A stretch of 64,000 bases of DNA. Source: Falsiroseomonas sp046052145. GTDB taxonomy: Bacteria; Pseudomonadota; Alphaproteobacteria; Acetobacterales; Acetobacteraceae. The first letter of the stretch is position 1. Every line of letters begins with the position of its first letter. Shown piece after piece: positions 56,901 through 64,000 of this stretch. The translations under genes were made by a program, and so were the position numbers. The notes beneath the pieces were generated by a model. The model was not told where the DNA came from. It ran no database searches and was given only the letters and a program-made list of their open reading frames with translations. The DNA is taken from assembly GCA_046052145.1 (NCBI GenBank), contig JBJOMW010000016.1, positions 1 through 64,000 of the forward strand. The letters run 5' to 3'.

Positions 56901-57065
56901 CGCGATCAGCCGCCTGCGCGCACAGAGCAGCGTCGCGGGGCCGACGGTAAAAGGGAAATCGCGGTCTTCATCGAAGACAAGATCGATGAAGCAATCCGAA
57001 GCGGTCGCCTCGATCGGGCGCAAGGCGAGACCTACGGCTCGCGGCGCATGACCAAGCGGGTGTGA
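53895..57065 (+). CDS. Tape measure protein
   Basis: 1056 residues, the longest tail-core gene apart from the tip protein, setting tail length. It starts RLQVDGGRFKAELVEAGR, a typical N-terminus; a hydrophobic segment (VALGAAAALAAVGIPLAIIL) near residue 200 may insert into the host membrane. The central 500 residues form long charged alpha-helical coiled coil (for example ERRRADELAIERE-type stretches). The C-terminal FHAGGMLGLRPDEVPFVGLRG is the usual tape measure end. Tail length would be proportional to this size, about 150-170 nm by the approximately 1.5 Å per residue rule. Confidence 0.92.
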   Translation: MANRNISVRLQVDGGRFKAELVEAGRTGQQALKTIETAARDAGNALERTGASAQKADREQEKLARSAERLKRQYAEGYQAAQEQGRASALLGKGLLTQGEYASVVEGIGRKFTAAGTQARSFGQAVETQGQQARITARQLAQLQPQLNDIFTTLTTGMSPLTVALQQGPQITQIFGGIGATFRAIPPVALGAAAALAAVGIPLAIILSRATDLAAESRTFNVALAAMGRQGQTTAGQLNELVEKLRDVGVARDEARSAVSTLVRTPNLPGAEIPRLASMAPDLAAAMGTGASDAARQLGELATGGYDAIIKLDRALNGFLNPSQRENIRLLAEQGEKSRAYGIAIAALQERIRGLNEQSLSPTEKSINDISRAWDRLVDNLARGAIGRITLQVVEGAISGAANLLAPSQPRVRDPLAEAEDALQMAVERLDRFNRETRLYRDPNAEVVIPGFGYGSPNAVRLQVQEQVEAARAEYERLRQAAEQAQARAQAQAQSPVVAGSAANAPQPLAIGEETARQIADLERRQRIYNAAPARRPLVEAEIQAEITARERNLNALEAEALKRRMVADAAAQQRQQYQDQTRELEIQSRSTLAVADAYGQGQSAVIRAEAARQAAVEGYRNGINETARTEEILRTRVLETVEAQARAAFQAELSAQSARRLAEAEAQGTAAVQRAEVAERSLAATRDARAALSLATGAAEERLRASIEATTRAIEAQAAAERARALARERRTSTNDRDIAEREAQAARLSDPAERRAAELAIERERRMQNMRERLGGVDEQVLQAQDAAAAFREQARYFNDIRDQAKSLSSDISNFLVDGFANAGKAGKSVFANLAEGAVGLFRRMAARIAATLIEQKFILPITTQIVGAFPSLFGVVAPQAAAQAGAGAAAASTGGGFFDGIFNWISGLFGAAHAGGLVGIAPSHTRLVALGAFAGAERFHAGGMLGLRPDEVPFVGLRGEEVLTRSDPRHRWNADRLDRMRMPTPANDVQVNVYDMRIGRDQPPARTEQRRGADGKREIAVFIEDKIDEAIRSGRLDRAQGETYGSRRMTKRV

Positions 57066-57068
57066 AGG

Positions 57069-57425
57069 ATGGCCAATATCGTCTGGCCCTCGAGCCTCCC
57101 GCAGCGCCCGACCGTCGGCGGGTACCAGGAGCGCTTTGCTGACACGGTCTTGCGCACGGCCATGGAAACTGGGGCCGCCAAGACCCGGCGCCGCTTCACG
57201 GCAGCGCCACGCCAGATCGAGGTGACCTTCCGCGTCAACGCGGCGCAGGCCTCCACCCTGAAAACCTTCTTCGAAGACACGACCGCCGGTGGCGCCTTGC
57301 CCTTTGAATGGGCGCACCCGCGCGAGGGGACGTCAGCGGAGTTTCGTTTCGTCGAAGCGCCCCGCGTTTCGGCTGTCACGGGGACGCTGTTTTCGATCGC
57401 GATCAAACTGGAGCAGATGCCGTGA
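57069..57425 (+). CDS. Distal/minor tail protein in lambda gpM position
   Basis: 118 residues. It lies directly after the tape measure gene and before the DUF1833 gene, the order of lambda gpM and gpL. The protein is beta-rich (WPSSLPQRPTVGGYQERFADTVLRTAMETG) with no cysteine. No specific family was recognised; role in tail tip assembly is inferred from position. Confidence 0.75.
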   Translation: MANIVWPSSLPQRPTVGGYQERFADTVLRTAMETGAAKTRRRFTAAPRQIEVTFRVNAAQASTLKTFFEDTTAGGALPFEWAHPREGTSAEFRFVEAPRVSAVTGTLFSIAIKLEQMP

Positions 57426-57889
57426 GGACGATATCGCCCGAAGCACGGTCGGCGGCGCATGCCGAATCCTCCGACAAGGCCTGGCTCGTCCTGCTTGAAA
57501 TCACGGCGACAAGTCTTTCAACGCCCATCCGTGTCGCCAATGACAATGTCGATGTCATTCATCAAGGCTGGACCTTCATTGGCTATCCCTTCGAGGTGGA
57601 ACTGCCGCCCGAAAGTCAGGACCGCCCGATGATCGCGCGCATCCGCATCGACAATACGGAGCGGCTGATCGTGAACGAAGTCCGCACCATCAGCGAGCCT
57701 CCAAGCGTGACGCTTCGCGTGGTCCTGGCCGACCAGCCCGATGTGATCGAGGTCGAATATGCGGGCATGCGGCTGCGCAATGTCACCTGGGACGCCGGTG
57801 AGATCTCGGGCGACCTGGTCTACGAGGACATCCTCTCCGAGCCTGTCTGCGAGCAAATGACGCCGGCGCGATTTCCGGGGGCGTTCTGA
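57422..57889 (+). CDS. DUF1833 family minor tail protein (gpL position)
   Basis: 155 residues from the GTG at 57422, which overlaps the previous stop. DUF1833 (from recall) covers ANDNVDVIHQGWTFIGYPFEVELPPE and MIARIRIDNTERLIVNEVRTI. These proteins sit in the tail tip of many siphoviruses. Its stop coincides with the start of the peptidase gene. Confidence 0.85.
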   Translation: MRTISPEARSAAHAESSDKAWLVLLEITATSLSTPIRVANDNVDVIHQGWTFIGYPFEVELPPESQDRPMIARIRIDNTERLIVNEVRTISEPPSVTLRVVLADQPDVIEVEYAGMRLRNVTWDAGEISGDLVYEDILSEPVCEQMTPARFPGAF

Positions 57890-58305
57890 TGACGGAATTG
57901 CCCGACTGGGTCTCCGCCTATGTCGGCCTGCCCTTCAAGGAGGGTGGGCGCAATCGGGACGGGCTCGACTGCTACGGGCTGCTGCGGCTCGTCATCAACG
58001 AGCGCTTCGGCGGCGCCGTGCCGGAATACGAGGGCATTGCCTACCGACCCGGCGAGGACAGTAGCCTGCTTGCCGCGCTGATGGATGAACGGATCCGCCT
58101 CTGGCGCCCGATCGCCATCGGGGAGGAGCAACCCGGCGACGGCGTTCTGCTGCGCGTCATGGGGCGCCCCATTCATGTCGGCGTCGTCGTGGCGCCCGGC
58201 TTCATGCTCCACATCGAAAAGAACTGCGACAGCATCCTCGAACGGTTCACGACTGCCTCCCGCTGGGAAAAACGCCTCCTTGGGTTCTACCGCCATGCCG
58301 CTTGA
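57889..58305 (+). CDS. NlpC/P60 family tail-tip peptidase (gpK-like)
   Basis: 138 residues. Catalytic cysteine in RDGLDCYGLLRL and histidine in RPIHVGVVV fit the NlpC/P60 fold, which cleaves peptidoglycan cross-links. In lambda-like tails this protein (gpK) helps the DNA cross the cell wall. The small size is typical of the phage form. It overlaps the tip protein gene by 11 nt. Confidence 0.9.
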   Translation: MTELPDWVSAYVGLPFKEGGRNRDGLDCYGLLRLVINERFGGAVPEYEGIAYRPGEDSSLLAALMDERIRLWRPIAIGEEQPGDGVLLRVMGRPIHVGVVVAPGFMLHIEKNCDSILERFTTASRWEKRLLGFYRHAA

Positions 58306-61300
58306 TGCCACGCAGTTCGATACGCAGCTGCGCTGGACACTTGTCGCGCGCCCCTTTTCCACCGAGCGGGAGGAGCGCTTTGCGCCGGTCGGCCTCAGCC
58401 TTGCGCAGATGCTCGAAGCCTCGGACCTGCCGCAGCGCTACTGGCCCTATCTGCAGGTCTTTGTCGATGACGAGGAGGTACCGCGCGATTGGTGGGCCCG
58501 AGTTCGCCCCAAGCCCAATGCGCGGCTCTTTGTACGGGTCAACGCCATGGGCGGCGGTGGCGGTGGAGGCAAGAACCCGCTCGCTATCATCGGCGCCATT
58601 GCGGTCATCGCCTTTGCAGCCTGGGCAGCGCCAGCGCTCACGGCGGCGCTCTTTGGCGTCAACGTTGCTGCCGTCAATGCGGCAGGCGTCTTTACCGCCA
58701 TGGGGCTCACCAAGCTCGTCATCGCCGGCGCCATCACCATGGTGGGCTCGCTGCTGGTCAATGCGATCGCGCCGACGCCCAATCCATCCCTGCGCGGCAA
58801 TGATGCAGGGCTTTCGACACCGACCTACGCCATCACGGGGACGACCAATCGCCTCAACCCTTACGGCCCAATTCCCCGCGTCTATGGCACACGGCGGCTT
58901 TTCCCAATCCTGGCCGCAAAGCCCTACACCGAGACCATCGGCAATGAGCGCTACATGCGCCTGCTCTTGCTCGTGGGTTATGGCCCCCTCAAGATCGAAG
59001 ATATCCGGATCGGGTCAACGCCGCTCTCGGCCTTTGATGGCGCAGAAGTCGAAATCCGTGAGGGCTGGCCGAGCGATCAGCCGATCACCCTCTACACACA
59101 GCGTATCGAGGAGGACGCAGTCTCCATCGCGCTGACAGCCTCGGGCGGCTGGCGCACCATCACCTCAAGGCCTGATGCGCGCGAGATCAATCTCGACCTT
59201 TCCTTCGATCGGGGGCTCGCCTTTTTCAACGATCAGGGCGGGCGTTCCAACGCGACGGTGGAATTCGATGCGGAATACCGCGAAGTCGGCGCCGCGGGTT
59301 GGCAGCCGATCCCCTGGAAAGCCGGTGGTGATGCGGGCTTTGAGACCGCCGGCAAGATTACGATTGTCGATTCCTCTTCCTCCCCGGTACGACGGGGTGG
59401 ACGCTTTGACACGCCGGAGATCGGCCAATACGAAATCCGTCTGCGCCGGACCACGGCGGACGCCACCAACCCACGGCTGATCGACACCGTCACGCTCTCG
59501 GCGCTGCGCACCATCACCAACGACGCGCCCGTCACCATGACGGGTCTCGCCATGGTGGCGCTGCGGCTCAAGGCCTATGAGCAGATCAACAACCAGCTGC
59601 AGCAGATCAGCTGCCTTGCGAGTTCTTACCTGGAGGTGTGGAACGGCTCGAATTGGTCCTGGCAACTGACCCGCAATCCTGCCTGGGCCTATTGCGACAT
59701 GCTGCGCCGGCGCGGCAACACGCGGCTTATCGGCGATGAGCGCATCGATCTGACTGCAATCCGCGCCTGGGCGGAGGCCTGTGAGACGCCAGCGCAGGAT
59801 GGGCAGCCGAAATGGACTTTTGATGGCATCGTCGAAGGCGGTTCCGTCGTCGAGGCGCTGCGAGACATCGCCTCCCATGCGCGTGCGCGCTACGGCATTC
59901 GCGACGGCAAGCACTCCGTGGTGCGCGATATTCCGCAGAGCGTGCCGGTGCTGCACGTAACGCCGCGCAATTCATTCAACTATGTCGGCCGCAAGCAGTT
60001 CATTGACCTGCCGCATGCGCTGAAGGTCCGCTTTATCAATCCGGACAAGGATTGGCAGGAGGATGAGCGGATCGTCTATGCCGATGGCTATAGCGCCGAG
60101 AATGCTGCGCGCTTTGAGACCGTCGACATGATGGCCTGTACACGCGCCGAACAGGCCTGGCGCGAGGGGCGTTATCATCTGGCAGTGGGTCGCCTTCGGC
60201 CAGAGACCCATGAGGTCTATCAGGACGTCGAGGCGCTGCGCGCCACCGATGGCGACCTCGTCATGTTCGCCCATGACGTGATCCTGGTCGGTCTGGCGAG
60301 CGGGAGGATCAAGGCGCGGATCCTTGCCGAAGGGCTGGTGACGGGTCTGCTGCTCGATGAACCCGCGCCCATGGAGGCCGGTAAGAATTATGCGCTGCGG
60401 GTGCGGCGCGTGGACGGGGCGAGTCAGGTGCTACCGCTGAACACGGCGCCGGGTGATGCGCGGAGCGTCACGCTGGCCACGCACCTTCCCGAGACATTGG
60501 CGCCTGAACCCGGCGACCTCTTTCAGTTCGGCGAAGCGGGGCGCGAGGCGGCGCCCATGCTGGTCAAAGGGATCGAACCGGGCCCTAACCTTTCCGCCAA
60601 GCTGATCCTGATCCCAGCCGCACCCGGCGTTCACCAAGCCGATACCGGCCCAATCCCGGCATTCGACAGCTACATCACCCGCCCGGCGCAAATTGAACTG
60701 GTGCGCCCAGCGCCGCCGGTGATTTGGACCACCATTTCCGATGAGACCGTGCTGGTGCGCGGGCCCGATGGCAGGTCAGCGCCGCGCATTCTGGTCCGGC
60801 TCTACCCCCCTGGCTCCGATGCCACCAATGCGCCAGACGGGATCGAAATCCGCTACCGGGAGACCGGCAATACCGGTCCATGGGGCTCAGTGCCGACGCA
60901 GCCCGCCGATACGCTGACCGTCGCCATTCAGCCGGTCGAGGATGGCAAAAGCTACGATCTGCGCCTGCGCTTTGTGGCTCGGAACGGGATCGCCTCCGAC
61001 TGGACAGAGGTGCTGGCGCACCAAGTTGTGGGACGCACTACGCCACCGGCAGATGTCGGCGGCTTTGCCGCGGAACGGCGAGCGGACGGTGTCCAGCTAT
61101 CATGGGAGCCGGTCTCGGCGCTCGATCTTGTCGGCTACGAAATCCGGATGGGCGCATCCTGGGATACCGGGACCATTGTCACCACCCGCCATCGCGGCAC
61201 GACGCTCTTTGTCGCCCTAGCCGATGCTGGAGAGCGGGTGTTTCACATCAAGGCCGTCGACGAAATCGGCCTTGTGAGCCCTGCGGCCAGTAGCGTCGCG

Positions 61301-62416
61301 GCGGCCGTCGCACCACCCGACAATGTGGCGGCGTTCGATGTCATCCCGCAGGGTGACCATGTCCGGGCCTCCTGGGAGCCGGTCGAAGGAACGGGCATCG
61401 AATACGAACTTCGCGCAGGAACGACCTGGGGCACGGGACGCTTCGTTGGACGGGCCGCCGGCAACCACCTTGTTGCCCTTTGGCCCATCCGCGAAGCGAC
61501 GGATGAGACCTTCTGGCTCAAGGCCATCTCCTCAGCCGGGCTCTATAGCGAGGGCGCCGCCTATGCGACGACAAGGCTGGCGCCGCTCACCGGACGCAAC
61601 GCCGTGCTGGTTAGCGATCGCCAGGCGCTGGGATGGCCAGGCGTCACGCAGGGCATGGAGATCATCGGCGGCAATCTGCTCGCCCTTGCGCGCAGCGGCT
61701 CGACGACCATCGCGCGCGGCGAATATGTCTTTCCCGTCTCCTTCGGGCGGACATGGCGGGCGCGAAACTGGATCGAAGCGCATGTCGGCACGACGCCGGC
61801 TGACGACCTGATCTGGGACACTGCGGGCTTCGCCTGGCAGGATCCGGAGGCCTCGTCTGCTTGGCTGCCACTTGGCGACGTGGACGGGGCGACGCTCCGC
61901 AGCCAAATCGCGGTCGAGGCGCCCCTTGCCAACGATCTAATCGAAGGCTTTCGGCTGGCAGGCGCGCTGACAGGCACACGCGGACAGAACTCGGCGCAGG
62001 CACAGAACCTGGCCTATGCGCCGGCGCGCTTTGATCAGGGGCTGAAGGTCGGAGGTGGGACCAAGGCTGGCTGGTCGATCGCCATCCCCTCGGAATTCTC
62101 GACCACCTTCGATGTTCGGCTTGACCAGATCCTTGACGAGCCGACCGTCTATCTCGCGCTGACTGGCACTGCCGGCACGCTGCGGCTGATCTGGTCGCCC
62201 GAGGATAGCGCCTTTGCGCTGGAGGATGATCACGGCCAGCGCGTGACCGCAGCCCTGCTCCGCCGCTCGGGTGACATCATCACCTTCGGTATCTGTCAGA
62301 CACCGACGACGCGCAGGCTCTTTGTCGCCTCAGCCCAGACCGGGCTTATCGCATCAGGTGCGGCGCCGCTCGCACCGCTTGGCGCCTTTACCGGCGCGCA
62401 GCTTCACCCCGCATAG
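58295..62416 (+). CDS. Host specificity/central tail fibre protein (gpJ-like)
   Basis: 1373 residues from the ATG at 58295, 11 nt inside the peptidase gene. The first 140 residues contain a hydrophobic glycine-rich segment (GGGGGGKNPLAIIGAIAVI) as in J proteins. A long beta-rich central region follows (DLSFDRGLAFFNDQGG, LRRRGNTRLIGDERIDL). About residues 870-1090 show fibronectin type III-like repeats (VEDGKSYDLRLRFVARNGIASDW, VSALDLVGYEIRMGASWDTG). It recognises the receptor and starts adsorption. Upstream in-frame sequence is rejected because it overlaps the peptidase. Confidence 0.92.
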   Translation: MPLDATQFDTQLRWTLVARPFSTEREERFAPVGLSLAQMLEASDLPQRYWPYLQVFVDDEEVPRDWWARVRPKPNARLFVRVNAMGGGGGGGKNPLAIIGAIAVIAFAAWAAPALTAALFGVNVAAVNAAGVFTAMGLTKLVIAGAITMVGSLLVNAIAPTPNPSLRGNDAGLSTPTYAITGTTNRLNPYGPIPRVYGTRRLFPILAAKPYTETIGNERYMRLLLLVGYGPLKIEDIRIGSTPLSAFDGAEVEIREGWPSDQPITLYTQRIEEDAVSIALTASGGWRTITSRPDAREINLDLSFDRGLAFFNDQGGRSNATVEFDAEYREVGAAGWQPIPWKAGGDAGFETAGKITIVDSSSSPVRRGGRFDTPEIGQYEIRLRRTTADATNPRLIDTVTLSALRTITNDAPVTMTGLAMVALRLKAYEQINNQLQQISCLASSYLEVWNGSNWSWQLTRNPAWAYCDMLRRRGNTRLIGDERIDLTAIRAWAEACETPAQDGQPKWTFDGIVEGGSVVEALRDIASHARARYGIRDGKHSVVRDIPQSVPVLHVTPRNSFNYVGRKQFIDLPHALKVRFINPDKDWQEDERIVYADGYSAENAARFETVDMMACTRAEQAWREGRYHLAVGRLRPETHEVYQDVEALRATDGDLVMFAHDVILVGLASGRIKARILAEGLVTGLLLDEPAPMEAGKNYALRVRRVDGASQVLPLNTAPGDARSVTLATHLPETLAPEPGDLFQFGEAGREAAPMLVKGIEPGPNLSAKLILIPAAPGVHQADTGPIPAFDSYITRPAQIELVRPAPPVIWTTISDETVLVRGPDGRSAPRILVRLYPPGSDATNAPDGIEIRYRETGNTGPWGSVPTQPADTLTVAIQPVEDGKSYDLRLRFVARNGIASDWTEVLAHQVVGRTTPPADVGGFAAERRADGVQLSWEPVSALDLVGYEIRMGASWDTGTIVTTRHRGTTLFVALADAGERVFHIKAVDEIGLVSPAASSVAAAVAPPDNVAAFDVIPQGDHVRASWEPVEGTGIEYELRAGTTWGTGRFVGRAAGNHLVALWPIREATDETFWLKAISSAGLYSEGAAYATTRLAPLTGRNAVLVSDRQALGWPGVTQGMEIIGGNLLALARSGSTTIARGEYVFPVSFGRTWRARNWIEAHVGTTPADDLIWDTAGFAWQDPEASSAWLPLGDVDGATLRSQIAVEAPLANDLIEGFRLAGALTGTRGQNSAQAQNLAYAPARFDQGLKVGGGTKAGWSIAIPSEFSTTFDVRLDQILDEPTVYLALTGTAGTLRLIWSPEDSAFALEDDHGQRVTAALLRRSGDIITFGICQTPTTRRLFVASAQTGLIASGAAPLAPLGAFTGAQLHPA

Positions 62417-62425
62417 GAGAACATC

Positions 62426-62917
62426 ATGAAGATCGGCTTTGCCGAGCTTCTGGCCCGTCTGGGCCGGAAAGCCGGAACGGACGGCTTTTGCCTGCATGGA
62501 CGCCTGGAGGCACGGCTCACCAAACCCGACGGCTCCGTCATCGTCCGGGTCAAAGACAACCTCATCGTCAATGCGGGCTTTAGCTTCATCGCGCAGTCGG
62601 TCGGTCTTTCCACCGGGCGCCCAGGCGTGATGAGCCATATCGCGGTGGGCACAGGCACGACGGCGGCCGCTGCGGCAAACACCGCCCTGGTGACTGAGCT
62701 TGCGCGCAAGGCAGCAACCTTCAGCCATACGGCGGGCACCAAGGTGTTTCAGTTCGAGGCGACCTTCAATGCGGGTGAGGCAACGGGCGCCATCACTGAG
62801 GCTGGCGTGTTCAACGCGGCCAGTGCCGGCACCATGCTGGATCGCGTCGTTTTCGCGGTCATCAATAAGGGTGCCGACGATACGCTGACGCAGCGCTTTA
62901 CCTTCACGATGAGCTGA
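62426..62917 (+). CDS. Small tail-fibre-associated protein of unknown function
   Basis: 163 residues, beginning with a GAGAACATC leader ATG at 62426. The sequence is beta-rich with many Ala/Thr (HIAVGTGTTAAAAANTALVTE, TEAGVFNAASAGTMLDRV), typical of small virion or tail-fibre chaperone-like phage proteins. The gene lies between the tip protein gene and a long open frame that leaves the window. Confidence 0.75.
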   Translation: MKIGFAELLARLGRKAGTDGFCLHGRLEARLTKPDGSVIVRVKDNLIVNAGFSFIAQSVGLSTGRPGVMSHIAVGTGTTAAAAANTALVTELARKAATFSHTAGTKVFQFEATFNAGEATGAITEAGVFNAASAGTMLDRVVFAVINKGADDTLTQRFTFTMS

Positions 62918-62920
62918 TGC

Positions 62921-64000
62921 GTGCCGGTCACGATCACCACAACACCAGGTACGGCCTATGTCTGGGCAAATGCGGCCTTCAGCTGGGACGCGACCGAGGC
63001 CGGTAAGGCTTGGCAGGACGCCAGCGCCACAAGCTTTCTCGCTGAAGAAAGCGATGGTTTTCTGCTTGCGCCGTTGGAAGCACGCCTGCCAGTCATCAGT
63101 GACAGCGAGAGCCTTGGTCTTGCCGATGCGGATGCTTTCGCCGCCACAGCCAGCGTAGCGGAGTCCCTCTCTCTTTCCGAGACCTACATCGATCTCATCG
63201 CGTTCATTCTGACGGCTGGGGAGTCAATCGGCATCGGCGAAACCGCACCGCGCCAAATCACTCAGTCGCCCTTCGCTGAGCTGCTCGGGCTGGTCGACAG
63301 CGTGTCAAAGAACCCCATCACTATTACCAATGAGACATGGAGCACGCTCGAACAGGATGCCGCCTTAATAGGGCAAGCCATCGCTGAGAGCGCGGAGTTT
63401 ATTGAACAATCCGCACACGATGCGGCTACACCCCGAAGCAGCACGCTCACGCTCGGAGAGCTTCGTGGCGCTGAGGCGATCCAGAGCAGCCTTCGCAGCC
63501 TCGCCTTCGCGGAGACCTACACTGATCTGATTGCCTTCGTCGCGCAGATAGCCGAGCAGATCGCAATTGCAGATGCGCGCGGCAACGTAACCACCAAGCT
63601 GTCGTTCGAACAGCTAGCGTTGCTGGACCGGATCCTTCGCGCCTCAGGGGCCGTCATCGCAGACCTCGCGTTCCGGACCACGGCACTCGATGACGAAGGT
63701 TTTGCGGCTCTCATCGCCGAGGCACGTCCTCTTGGGTTCAGCGCTTTTCGCGACCTGACACCTGGTGACTACGAATACGCGAATGCGCTTATTCGTTTGG
63801 CGCTCGCAGCGCCCAGCACATCGACCAGCCGGATCGCGCTGACCGATGCAAAGTTCATCGTGGATGTTCCGGATATCCGGGATCGCGGCACGGTTGCGGT
63901 TCCTATCGGCGGACTGACGGTCGCCTTCAGCCAGCCATTTAATGCACCGCCTGAAGTCCAGGCGACGTTCAAGGGCGGCGCGACCATCGCTGTGCCGCAG
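62921..64000 (+). CDS. Probable tail fibre protein, 3' truncated by window edge
   Basis: The frame is open for 360 codons from the GTG at 62921 to the window edge, without a stop and without any internal ATG. Features include an internal repeat: SLSLSETYIDLIAFILTAGESIGIGETA and SLAFAETYTDLIAFVAQIAEQIAIADA, about 120 residues apart. The first residues (TTTPGTAYVWANAAFSW) resemble repeat-containing phage fibre N-termini. GTG start has only a weak ribosome-binding site, so a coupled start with the preceding gene (3 nt apart) is possible. Function in receptor binding is inferred. Confidence 0.7.
   Translation, partial: MPVTITTTPGTAYVWANAAFSWDATEAGKAWQDASATSFLAEESDGFLLAPLEARLPVISDSESLGLADADAFAATASVAESLSLSETYIDLIAFILTAGESIGIGETAPRQITQSPFAELLGLVDSVSKNPITITNETWSTLEQDAALIGQAIAESAEFIEQSAHDAATPRSSTLTLGELRGAEAIQSSLRSLAFAETYTDLIAFVAQIAEQIAIADARGNVTTKLSFEQLALLDRILRASGAVIADLAFRTTALDDEGFAALIAEARPLGFSAFRDLTPGDYEYANALIRLALAAPSTSTSRIALTDAKFIVDVPDIRDRGTVAVPIGGLTVAFSQPFNAPPEVQATFKGGATIAVPQ

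Noticed and set aside
58085..58294. Earlier start of the gpJ-like gene
   Set aside because: It would lie almost entirely inside the NlpC/P60 gene in another frame; the ATG at 58295 fits the normal J N-terminus.

Overview
The window is high-GC bacterial chromosome, most consistent with an alphaproteobacterium and probably an Acetobacteraceae (Roseomonas-like) host. The support is gene content and composition: a Sox/flavocytochrome c sulfur cluster, an ethylmalonyl-CoA-pathway dehydrogenase, alphaproteobacterial-type SOS boxes and a DUF2924-linked serine recombinase. The genus is inference. A prophage enters at about 26 kb and is still running at the right edge.

Host part (1-24.4 kb). A 5'-truncated YeeE/YedE sulfur transporter is followed by a promoter and a tightly packed sulfur-oxidation operon: cytochrome c subunit, flavocytochrome c FAD subunit, soxY, soxZ and an Rrf2 regulator. 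Then come a DEAD-box RNA helicase, methylsuccinyl-CoA dehydrogenase with a family III CoA-transferase, a class III aminotransferase, a small cytochrome c, an M24 peptidase, an EamA transporter and a Uup-like ABC-F ATPase. A 470-bp intergenic region follows, rich in palindromes and holding a 154-bp inverted-repeat element. A long leftward block comes next: mazG, an MBL-fold hydrolase, tatD, metG, holB, tmk, a D,D-carboxypeptidase, an RlpA-like protein and an MltB-like transglycosylase. A tRNA-Ser(UGA) closes the host block.

Boundary (24.4-26.3 kb). A mostly non-coding stretch and one EamA transporter lie between two diverged copies of an approximately 70-bp sequence. This looks like mobile-element scar tissue. 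The exact left prophage end cannot be fixed because the right end is outside the window.

Prophage (about 26.2 kb to the right edge). Leftward genes are a four-gene recombinase operon (small protein, DUF2924, serine recombinase, small HTH-like protein) and an S24-type repressor. The divergent control region carries three TGTGGA repeats and a perfect GAAC-N7-GAAC SOS box over the predicted early promoter. Rightward early genes encode an excisionase-like HTH, a RecA-like ATPase with an SSB-like partner, an SF2 helicase, small zinc-binding proteins, a Cas4-like nuclease, a primase-helicase and a RuvC-like resolvase. A 410-bp non-coding patch with a three-unit repeat and a two-state hairpin sits just before the resolvase. 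A ParB-methyltransferase fusion, a leftward DUF3489 gene and a ParDE toxin-antitoxin pair come before the late operon.

The late operon is a complete siphovirus set: terminase small and large subunits, gpW-like protein, portal, protease-capsid fusion, decoration protein, head-tail connectors, tail tube, tail assembly chaperone with a textbook -1 frameshift cassette, tape measure, lambda M/L/K/J-position tail-tip genes and distal tail genes running off the edge.

The strongest observations are the frameshift cassette (slippery A AAA AAC, 8-nt spacer, 12-bp hairpin), the SOS box paired with a repressor that lacks the usual Ala-Gly cleavage site, and the repeat-plus-switch region between the primase-helicase and the resolvase.
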